A stretch of 8,019 nucleotides of DNA, from assembly GCA_023435925.1 (NCBI GenBank), contig JAEZLF010000256.1, positions 1 to 8,019 of the forward strand, in the 5' to 3' direction. The notes beneath the pieces are model-generated. The model saw only the letters and a list, made by a program, of their open reading frames with translations, had not been told where the DNA came from and searched no databases. Made by a program: the position numbers and the translations under genes. Origin of the DNA: Bacillota bacterium. GTDB taxonomy: Bacteria > Bacillota > Clostridia > Acetivibrionales > DTU013. Below, piece by piece: positions 1 through 5,512 of the stretch. Position 1 is the first letter of the stretch; every line of letters begins with the position of its first letter.

Positions 1-136
1 GCCGTCCAGTCAAGGGCAGGTGAACGGCCGCTTAAGCGTCCGCCCTTGACAAGGCCGCCCGGGTTATGGTACCGTGCAGTTAAGGCGGGTAAGCAGAAAC
101 CTGCTTCCCGCCTCATCCTACAAGCTACCATGGTAT
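1..136. repeat. GC-rich palindromic repeat block, left edge
   Basis: Non-coding GC-rich sequence built of inverted repeats. A perfect 9-bp pair, GTCAAGGGC (9-17) and GCCCTTGAC (42-50), is followed by AAGGCCGCC. Next comes a strong hairpin at 84-112: GGCGGG-t-AAGCAG, loop aaac, CTGCTT-CCCGCC, with one bulged base. It is enclosed by an outer pair ATGGTA (66-71) and TACCAT (126-131), and 126-135 is itself a 10-base palindrome. A related arrangement recurs at the right edge (7928-7976), so this is probably part of a dispersed host repeat cut by the window boundary. The 84-112 hairpin lies downstream of the LysR stop and might help end that transcript, but it has no clear T-run on that side. Confidence 0.55.
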
Positions 137-190
137 ACGTTTTATCACGTCTTTTCGGCTTTACACAAAATCTGGGATTGACCCTAGTGC

Positions 191-1042
191 CTAGTCCGGA
201 TCATTCTCTCCAATGTCCGCTTTTACAATTTTGATAAAGTTACTGAGCAGCTCACCGGGAGCTTCGTTCTTCATCACCAATTGGTTATGCACTTCGCCAA
301 TCTCGTAGGTTCGGATGATTTGTATCCCTGGTGAATCAGACAGCACATTCGCGGGCAGTAGCGATATGCCTACACCCAACGACACAGCTTTTACGATTCC
401 TTCGAGGGTGTCAAATTCGACCGCAGAAGGTATCGAGGACCATTTCTGCCTCATCCAGCTTTCCAATAAGTTGCGGTACGGGCAACCGGGTATATCGGTT
501 ACGACGATCGCTTGCCTGGCGAGTTCGTAAAAGTGCAGTCCTGCCGGGGCGATGAGCGCGAGTTCATCCCGGAAGGACAGTACGGATACGAGCCGTGGAT
601 GGTTGAAGGCCGTATTGACAAACGCACAGTCAAGATTCCCTTCAACAACAGAGCGTATCAGTCCCGCCTGTACATCCGTTGTAACCGTCAGATGCGCCGA
701 GGTGTACTCTTTTCGAAAGGTGGAAATCCATACGGGAAGGTGATGCGCCGCGATCGTCTGTGTCGCGCCAACCCTGAGCACGGCGAGTTCCGCGTGGAAA
801 TGGGCGCCAGCTTCATCCAACAGCTGCACAATCTGATTGGCGTAGGCGAGCAGATATTCCCCGTCGCGGGTCAGGGTGACGCCTCTACTGTGCCGGGTGA
901 ACAAAATCGTTCCCGTCTCTTCCTCAAGTGCTCGAATGTGGGCTGTGATGTTGGACTGTACATAGTCCAGTACGTCGGCCGCCTTCGAAATGGACTGGCA
1001 ACGGGCCACCTCCCGGAAGATACGCAAGTCCAGACCCTCCAC
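191..1042 (-). CDS. LysR-family transcriptional regulator
   Basis: DNA-binding regulator of about 283 residues, a normal LysR length. The winged helix-turn-helix fills roughly residues 1-60: the scanning helix SISKAADVLDYVQSNITAHI lies at about 17-36, followed by the family-typical ALEEETGTILFTRHSRGVTLT stretch, which ends at about 58. A linker helix runs to about 83. The periplasmic-binding-like effector domain follows (about 88-275), containing VEGNLDCAFV and SLGVGISLLP, both typical of that fold. I chose the GTG at 1042 because GAGGTGA sits 5 bases upstream. A GTG at 1051 would add three residues but has no properly spaced ribosome-binding site. The gene is divergent from the adjacent oxidoreductase, the usual LysR arrangement, so it probably controls that gene and itself through the shared palindrome at 1108-1127. 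The effector molecule cannot be told from sequence. Confidence 0.93.
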   Translation of the reverse strand: MEGLDLRIFREVARCQSISKAADVLDYVQSNITAHIRALEEETGTILFTRHSRGVTLTRDGEYLLAYANQIVQLLDEAGAHFHAELAVLRVGATQTIAAHHLPVWISTFRKEYTSAHLTVTTDVQAGLIRSVVEGNLDCAFVNTAFNHPRLVSVLSFRDELALIAPAGLHFYELARQAIVVTDIPGCPYRNLLESWMRQKWSSIPSAVEFDTLEGIVKAVSLGVGISLLPANVLSDSPGIQIIRTYEIGEVHNQLVMKNEAPGELLSNFIKIVKADIGENDPD

Positions 1043-1089
1043 CGCGCTCACCTCATCACGCTAATGAATCGCTTCCATCACTATAGACT

Positions 1090-1119
1090 ATTATACATTT
1101 TTCTGGACAAGTGTTACAA
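1090..1119 (-). promoter_or_regulatory. Probable promoter of the LysR gene
   Basis: On the minus strand, TTGTAA (plus 1114-1119) and a perfect TATAAT (plus 1090-1095) are separated by 18 bases, about 50 bases upstream of the LysR start. Its -35 box lies inside the palindrome 1108-1127, which fits autorepression by LysR. Seen by eye only. Confidence 0.55.
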
Positions 1120-1120
1120 T
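1092..1120 (+). promoter_or_regulatory. Probable promoter of the SDR gene
   Basis: TATACA (1092-1097), 17 bases, TACAAT (1115-1120), ending 33 bases before the GTG start of the oxidoreductase gene. The -35 box matches the consensus at 4 of 6 positions. The -10 box is the exact centre of the palindrome at 1108-1127, so a protein bound there should block this promoter. Confidence 0.5.
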
Positions 1121-1127
1121 ACACTTG
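1108..1127. promoter_or_regulatory. Operator-like palindrome between divergent genes
   Basis: CAAGTGT (1108-1114), TACAAT, ACACTTG (1121-1127): a perfect 7-bp dyad with a 6-base centre. It contains the T-N11-A spacing expected of LysR-type binding sites. It covers the -10 box of the rightward promoter and the -35 box of the leftward one, so it is the best candidate site for the adjacent LysR regulator. Confidence 0.55.
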
Positions 1128-1153
1128 AACGAATTTTGAAAAGAGGGATTGCT

Positions 1154-1894
1154 GTGGAAATGAAAGAAAAGATAGCCGTCGTTACGGGAGGCGGCACAGG
1201 AATCGGCAGGGCGACTTGCTTGGAGTTGGCGCGGCGCGGTGCCAAAATCGCGCTAAATTATGCGCACTCAGAGGCCGAAGCCATCGAAACAGCGGATGGA
1301 GCCCAACGGCTCGGCGCAGAGGTTTTCCTCGTCAAGGCAGACATTTCAAAGGATGAAGAAGTCCGAGGAATGGTTGAGGACATTCTTGCCTACTTTGGAA
1401 ATATCCACTACTTGATCAACAACGCCGGCATCACCCAGCAACTTGAGATGAGTGATTTGGAAGGAGCGACTGACGAAATATGGGATCGGCTAATGGCCGT
1501 GAACGTCAAAGGGACCTTTTACTGTGCGCGGGCCATCGCCCCCGTTATGAAGCGGAACGGAACTGGCGCGATCCTCAATGTGGGCAGCATTGCGGGCATC
1601 ACCGGTTCTGGCTCCTCGCTCCCCTATGCGGTCTCAAAGGCGGCGGTGCACGGCCTGACAAAATCGCTGGCGCACGCACTAGCGCCAGAAATTCGGGTGA
1701 ACTGCGTTGCCCCAGCCGCCGTTTCTACTCGCTGGTGGAAGGGTGAGGAGGAGAAGATGCGTCGACTGAGCGGCCATCTGCCGCTTCAAAGGATCTCGAC
1801 GTCTGAGGACATCGCAAAACTTATCTGTGATCTCCTAACCCAGGATTCCATGACCGGTCAGATACTCAGTCCAAACAACGGGATGTTGATATAA
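1154..1894 (+). CDS. SDR-family NAD(P)-dependent oxidoreductase (FabG-like)
   Basis: Classical short-chain dehydrogenase/reductase of about 246 residues, the family's usual size. The cofactor motif TGGGTGIG is at 11-18, the acidic residue contacting adenine is D63, and NNAG is at 89-92. The catalytic set is N117, S145, Y158 and K162 (the last two in YAVSK). The second strand ends ALNYAHS, like NADPH-using 3-oxoacyl-ACP reductases, so NADPH preference is likely. The C-terminal GQILSPNNGML replaces the usual GQ-x-L-x-V-D-G-G. The GTG at 1154 is preferred over the ATG at 1160 because GAGGG (1143-1147) lies 6 bases upstream of the GTG. The frame stays open far upstream, but that part is antisense to the LysR gene. 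The gene stands alone and is divergent from its likely regulator. The true substrate is unknown; a fatty-acid role is not implied. Confidence 0.92.
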   Translation: MEMKEKIAVVTGGGTGIGRATCLELARRGAKIALNYAHSEAEAIETADGAQRLGAEVFLVKADISKDEEVRGMVEDILAYFGNIHYLINNAGITQQLEMSDLEGATDEIWDRLMAVNVKGTFYCARAIAPVMKRNGTGAILNVGSIAGITGSGSSLPYAVSKAAVHGLTKSLAHALAPEIRVNCVAPAAVSTRWWKGEEEKMRRLSGHLPLQRISTSEDIAKLICDLLTQDSMTGQILSPNNGMLI

Positions 1895-1948
1895 AGCTCC
1901 ACACAGCGCCGTAACCGCAAATCGGCCAACTATGAGCGGAATTTTGAC

Positions 1949-2020
1949 GGTTTGCACTGGGCTCGAACCAGTGACCCCGCCGATGTGAACGACGTGCTCC
2001 AGCTTCCAAGCCACAGTGCC
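1949..2020 (-). pseudogene. tRNA-Val(CAC)-like remnant
   Basis: On the minus strand the core of a tRNA is clear. There is a 3' D-stem strand GAGC (plus 1996-1999), an A, and an anticodon stem CGTCG/CGGCG with one G-U pair. The 7-base loop TTCACAT has U33, anticodon CAC and A37. A 5-base variable loop GGGTC follows, then a perfect T-arm ACTGG-TTCGAGC-CCAGT (plus 1956-1972). The 5' D-stem can be read as GCTT (plus 2008-2011). The acceptor stem fails: the expected strands GGCACTG and GCAAACC do not pair, there is no CCA, and the D-loop is abnormal. It therefore looks like a decayed or truncated copy rather than a working tRNA. Such remnants often mark integration sites. Outer limits are approximate. 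Confidence 0.5.
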
Positions 2021-2031
2021 GGATTATTTGT

Positions 2032-2106
2032 GCCTCGGGTGGGTGCATCAGTACACGATTACACGGGAGCCTTTGGACATCGTGTATTTTTGAGTGCCCG
2101 CGAGGC
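2032..2106 (+). terminator. Possible terminator or nested stem-loop downstream of the SDR gene
   Basis: A perfect 8-bp pair, TACACGAT (2052-2059) and ATCGTGTA (2079-2086), encloses 19 bases and is followed at once by TTTTT (2087-2091). That resembles a weak Rho-independent terminator for rightward transcription. An outer stem, GCCTC-GGG (2032-2039) with CCC-gc-GAGGC (2097-2106), encloses it, so the whole could be a structured RNA. It lies about 160 bases after the oxidoreductase stop codon. The long loop and AT-rich inner stem make terminator function uncertain. Confidence 0.3.
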
Positions 2107-2164
2107 GCCTTTTTCTGCCACCCGCCCACACCAAAATGCCGCTTGTGAGCCCGCCCGTGTATTC

Positions 2165-2210
2165 CTGCAAATGGGCGGCGGAAGGCCGGGATTTTAAGGC
2201 GAATTTGCAG
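2165..2210. repeat. 8-bp perfect inverted repeat
   Basis: CTGCAAAT (2165-2172) and ATTTGCAG (2203-2210) enclose a 30-base GC-rich loop. It sits just beyond the minus-strand terminator on the side away from the operon. Function unknown. Confidence 0.4.
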
Positions 2211-2216
2211 ACATAC

Positions 2217-2241
2217 AAAAAAACCCGCCGCAACCGGCGAG
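2217..2241 (-). terminator. Rho-independent terminator of the methyltransferase-ATPase-receiver operon
   Basis: Read on the minus strand: stem CTCGCCG, loop GTTG, stem CGGCGGG (7 pairs, one G-U), followed by seven T (plus 2217-2223). It lies about 107 bases downstream of the receiver gene stop and is oriented to end leftward transcription. There is no T-run on the other side, so it is one-directional. Confidence 0.85.
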
Positions 2242-2252
2242 CTTATTTGCAC

Positions 2253-2292
2253 CAACTAATGTCGGTATTGATGTCTAAAGGGACATTAGTTG
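2253..2292. repeat. 11-bp perfect inverted repeat in the operon 3' region
   Basis: CAACTAATGTC (2253-2263) and GACATTAGTTG (2282-2292), separated by 18 bases. It lies between the receiver gene stop and the terminator, so it would form a hairpin in the operon's 3' untranslated RNA. It could equally be a protein-binding or recombination site on DNA. Confidence 0.6.
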
Positions 2293-2295
2293 ATA

Positions 2296-2328
2296 TAAAT
2301 ACACGGAGGCTAGGAATGCGTGTATTTA
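2296..2328. repeat. 10-bp perfect inverted repeat in the operon 3' region
   Basis: TAAATACACG (2296-2305) and CGTGTATTTA (2319-2328), separated by 13 bases and only three bases from the neighbouring 11-bp repeat. Together with the terminator hairpin, three stem-loops follow the receiver gene in series. Confidence 0.6.
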
Positions 2329-2348
2329 CCAACGCTCAATCGTGCAGA

Positions 2349-3272
2349 TTACATTTGCAATATATGACTTTCAATTTCGGCAAGAATAATTTCAATTTTT
2401 AATATAGTCGTTCGCATTTTCTCATGTAAACTAGCGTCAATAGAAACATCAGTTCCATTAACTCGAATCACTGAATCTTTGCTCGTAATATGAGCTAACT
2501 TGTTCCGATATGGAGAAAATTCCGTGCCATAATAACTACACAACAAGTGGTATTCGTCTTTGTCTGGCAAACCGTAATGCTGAATCATAATTTCTATTTG
2601 CTTACTCAAAAGCTCAATCTTGTATCTGGCAGTCATTAACGCATGTTGATCTATTGTGTGTAAATAGGGACTTGCGCTTTCTCTAGCTTTTGCTATTTCG
2701 GTTGAGCAATACCTCTCATTACCATCAAGAATTTTCAAGACTGCACTATTCAAAGCATCTTGATGTTCTGGTTTTATCTTCCCCCACATCAACACGGACA
2801 TATTGGTCATAACGGTTTCGAATTCGCTGCTATTCTCCATGACAAATCCACGTAAATTTACTGGATCCTCAGACCTTTTTATAAGTTTCTCTATCAAACG
2901 TTCTACCTTTGGGTAAAACAATTTTGCATTTCTGTCAGAATAATATACTCCATCCAGCAATGTACCGGAACGCTGCGACTGCTCAATCATAGTATCAAAT
3001 TCTGATGAGTAGAAAATGATATCGGTTAATATGTTTGATTCACGAATAATATTAATGATTTGATCTCCCGTCGTGCTGTTTGCAAGAGCATAATCCACAA
3101 GAATAAGGTCATAGCAATTGCTGCATAGTGCGACATTATCACTAGCATCTCGGCGTCGCTCGGCATTTAATCTCAATGAATGCTTGCCGAGTATTTCTTC
3201 AATTTTCCGACACGCAGACTTATACCAACTGGGATTGTCTTCGATCCAAAGAACTTGAAATTTAGTGTTCAT
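2349..3272 (-). CDS. Response-regulator-like protein: receiver domain fused to a HEPN-like C-terminal domain
   Basis: 307 residues. The N-terminal 125 or so look like a CheY-type receiver: strand FQVLWIEDN with the acidic pair E11/D12, phosphoacceptor D60 in DLILVDYAL, and IIFYSSE with S89 in the usual Thr/Ser place. The conserved lysine near position 115 is not in its normal K-P context. No DNA-binding output domain follows. Residues about 140-305 are predicted mostly helical and contain SPYRNKLAHITS, where R256-x4-H261 matches the HEPN ribonuclease signature, followed by a long last helix (about 280-303). The start ATG overlaps the ATPase stop (ATGA), with GAGGT six bases upstream. I infer an effector switched by phosphorylation from the upstream kinase-like protein. 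The HEPN assignment rests on motif and helical context; it may instead be a non-catalytic helical bundle. Confidence 0.8.
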   Translation of the reverse strand: MNTKFQVLWIEDNPSWYKSACRKIEEILGKHSLRLNAERRRDASDNVALCSNCYDLILVDYALANSTTGDQIINIIRESNILTDIIFYSSEFDTMIEQSQRSGTLLDGVYYSDRNAKLFYPKVERLIEKLIKRSEDPVNLRGFVMENSSEFETVMTNMSVLMWGKIKPEHQDALNSAVLKILDGNERYCSTEIAKARESASPYLHTIDQHALMTARYKIELLSKQIEIMIQHYGLPDKDEYHLLCSYYGTEFSPYRNKLAHITSKDSVIRVNGTDVSIDASLHEKMRTTILKIEIILAEIESHILQM

Positions 3273-5512
3273 TTCTTTACCTCAATAACTAGTTCAAAAC
3301 CGCTATCGATATTAGTGTTTATGTGTACAGCGCTGTTACTTTCGTCAAGTAATTGCCTGATGTGATATAGTCCCATTCCGAAACCATTGGTTGTTGTCGC
3401 GCCTAGTTCAAATAATAGCTCCGGATCCGTAATAGTTGGAGATAAACCGACGCCGTTGTCTCGGAATCGAATCACAATGCATCCGTCTTTCCTTTCCAGA
3501 AAAATATCCAGCTTTGTTGCCCTGGCCTTCTCGGCATTACTGATAACGTTATCTATTATAATGCCAAATGTAGAGACATCAAACACACATTGGTAATCGT
3601 CATTATCATTACAATGCAAGTCAATTTTTAGATGTGTTACAGCAAGGATATCGATATATTGATCAATAAAATCACGAAGATTATTAATTCGATCATCAGA
3701 CTTGAGCGCAAAATTTCCTTTTATAGCATATTCCGATATTTTGTTTACTTTACGTGTTCCATTATATATGTCCGCGATGTACTCCGTTGCTGTATCAGAG
3801 TTTCGCGATGACAATGCCTTAGAAATATCTTCAATAGTCGTTAAGATTGATTCTGATTGAGTATATATGAGGTGCATGCCTTCCAGAAGAAACTCGGCGT
3901 CCTTTTTTGTGGCACTTTTTAGAAAGTAAATCTGTTTCTCGCGGATCTTTCGCTCGGCCTGTGCCTGTTGAATAAGGGTGTATTGATTCGCATTTTCCGA
4001 CTCTAGCTCACCCTTTTGCTTAAGGAGTTTTTCGGTATCTTTGCGCACCCTCGCTGTCAAATCAATAAGGGAACTATTGTTGGTTTTTTTTGCGATGGTT
4101 TCGATTTCGGCAATTGCGCCAACAACGCTGCCTCTTTTTACTTCATCAATATACTTCATTATATTTGGGTTGTACTTTATCGAAACAATGTCACTCCTTT
4201 TGTTCGCACCAGCGAATTCGAGAATTACCTTATCAATAACGTCTTTGGGAAATAGAGTTGCACCCGTGTCCTTTGCTGGTTCAGCCCAATTCACAATATT
4301 AACTACGTATCTTTCCAAAACCTTTAAAGCCTTTTCCATAAAAAAATCGTATAGCTGAATTACATCATCGTTTTCGATAAAGCCGCCGTCACGGCTAGTT
4401 GTTTCAATAAACGAATCGTTATCGCCATATATTTGTATTCTACCCATTATTTCTCGAGTACCCAAGCGTCGATTGTAACCCTGTGCCTTGCGAGCATCTA
4501 TCCCAAAACTATCGATTCTTGGATCCCCATACGGGTAAATTCTGAAACCGTTCTTATAGATAAATATTGACCCATAATTAACAGTGTCAACTCCTGTCGA
4601 AATTTTAAAATTATACTTTGCAGCTCTATTTAAATAGAATACACTAATATTGAGGCTGTGCAGGCTGGAATAGGAAGAATTAGTTTCAACTATTTCAAAC
4701 ACATGTTCGCCTCTGTCAGACAACGACGTAGTAATTTCTCTTCCGTCACTACTTATCGACACGTTAAGATTAGTAGTTTTCAAATTTAGCTTTTCAAATA
4801 CATCGTTTTTTATTATCCCATTTACTTTGTCTCTGTCTCTGGATTGATTCTTGTCGGAAGGAATTTCTCTCTCAGCAGAAAGGTATATATCAAATTTGTC
4901 ACTTTGGTCTTCCATCGCCGGATTTACCAGTTTCATTAAGGAGCGTTTTAACTGAAGAAGATCATTTCTGTCCCATTCTTCTCTAAGCTCGGATATGACG
5001 AGTACAGTTCCAGATTGTTTATTGTTTGGGAGAGATTCAACATATCCGTAATCGACAGTAATTTCCCAAAATTCTTTAAGATCATTAACCTCAAAATCCT
5101 CCCAATTAATTTCTAGTTTAATAGCATTATCGTCGTCCTTTTTCTTTGTATACAATATTAATTTCCGTCCGAGACGATCACACGAAAACCGTCCGACACC
5201 TTTCGCACCTGCGTTATGTCTCTTGGATCGATAATCAGCATTATTCCGATGCGCTTTCGACTTTTCTGAATAGGCGACAAATAGCCATTTATTTTTAATA
5301 TCATCAATTGACATCCCATGCCCATCATCAGATATAGAGAGCGTGTCAAAGGAATCAAAACGGAAGTCGATATTAACCTCCGTCGAATCTGCGTCGTAAC
5401 AGTTCTTTACCAGCTCAAAAACTGCTATATACTTGTCGACAATTAAGTCTCTGCCTATTATATTTTTCAGAGCGGAACTAACCCGGAACCTAAGTGCACT
5501 ATTCTCTTGCAT
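3269..5512 (-). CDS. Dual GHKL ATPase: N-terminal Hsp90/MutL-like domain plus C-terminal histidine-kinase-like domain
   Basis: 747 residues, no membrane segment or signal peptide, so cytoplasmic. The N-terminal ATPase domain has its N-box at 33-41 (ELVKN, E33 and N37), DDGHGM at 62-67 and GAKGVGRFSCDRLG at 102-115, as in Hsp90, MutL and MORC-type proteins. A middle region follows, with TSRDGGF at 372-378. About 485-530 is charged and coiled-coil-like. A helical stretch at about 535-600 resembles a dimerisation domain, with H547 as a possible phosphoacceptor. The second ATPase domain carries DNVISNAEKA (654-663), DNGVGL (685-690), LLFELGATT (699-707) and GFGMGL (710-715), as in sensor histidine kinases. 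The ATG at 5512 is preceded by AAGGAG at good spacing and overlaps the methyltransferase stop by 14 bases; longer readings into that gene are unlikely. It probably senses a cue and phosphorylates the downstream receiver protein. No exact named family is recognised. Confidence 0.87.
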   Translation of the reverse strand: MQENSALRFRVSSALKNIIGRDLIVDKYIAVFELVKNCYDADSTEVNIDFRFDSFDTLSISDDGHGMSIDDIKNKWLFVAYSEKSKAHRNNADYRSKRHNAGAKGVGRFSCDRLGRKLILYTKKKDDDNAIKLEINWEDFEVNDLKEFWEITVDYGYVESLPNNKQSGTVLVISELREEWDRNDLLQLKRSLMKLVNPAMEDQSDKFDIYLSAEREIPSDKNQSRDRDKVNGIIKNDVFEKLNLKTTNLNVSISSDGREITTSLSDRGEHVFEIVETNSSYSSLHSLNISVFYLNRAAKYNFKISTGVDTVNYGSIFIYKNGFRIYPYGDPRIDSFGIDARKAQGYNRRLGTREIMGRIQIYGDNDSFIETTSRDGGFIENDDVIQLYDFFMEKALKVLERYVVNIVNWAEPAKDTGATLFPKDVIDKVILEFAGANKRSDIVSIKYNPNIMKYIDEVKRGSVVGAIAEIETIAKKTNNSSLIDLTARVRKDTEKLLKQKGELESENANQYTLIQQAQAERKIREKQIYFLKSATKKDAEFLLEGMHLIYTQSESILTTIEDISKALSSRNSDTATEYIADIYNGTRKVNKISEYAIKGNFALKSDDRINNLRDFIDQYIDILAVTHLKIDLHCNDNDDYQCVFDVSTFGIIIDNVISNAEKARATKLDIFLERKDGCIVIRFRDNGVGLSPTITDPELLFELGATTTNGFGMGLYHIRQLLDESNSAVHINTNIDSGFELVIEVKK

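Larger units (their letters stand above)
1895..2348. other. Non-coding, palindrome-rich junction between host-like and AT-rich DNA
   Basis: No convincing gene lies here; open frames on either strand are short, lack start signals and cross structured elements. The stretch holds, in order, a tRNA-Val-like remnant (1956-2011), a nested stem-loop (2032-2106), an 8-bp inverted repeat (2165-2210), a minus-strand terminator (2217-2241) and two perfect inverted repeats (2253-2292 and 2296-2328). The heptamer ATTTGCA occurs three times (2203, 2245, 2353), and CGTGTATT also occurs three times (2081, 2156, 2319). GC content drops across it. It reads as a recombination junction or as the structured 3' end of the operon transcript. 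Confidence 0.6.

Noticed and set aside
46..234. Plus-strand open frame of 62 codons at the left edge
   Set aside because: It crosses the 84-112 hairpin and the end of the LysR gene and has no start signal; best explained as repeat sequence.
512..1153. Long upstream extension of the oxidoreductase reading frame
   Set aside because: It is antisense to the LysR gene. SDR homology begins only at about 1154-1160, where a ribosome-binding site and promoter are found.
1866..2255. Minus-strand open frame of 129 codons
   Set aside because: It runs through the tRNA remnant, the inverted repeats and the terminator, has no start signal, and its composition looks like random GC-rich translation.
2317..2348. 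CRISPR-like spacing of ATTTGCA and CGTGTATT words
   Set aside because: Spacings are irregular and the repeats only 7-8 bases, so this is not a CRISPR array.
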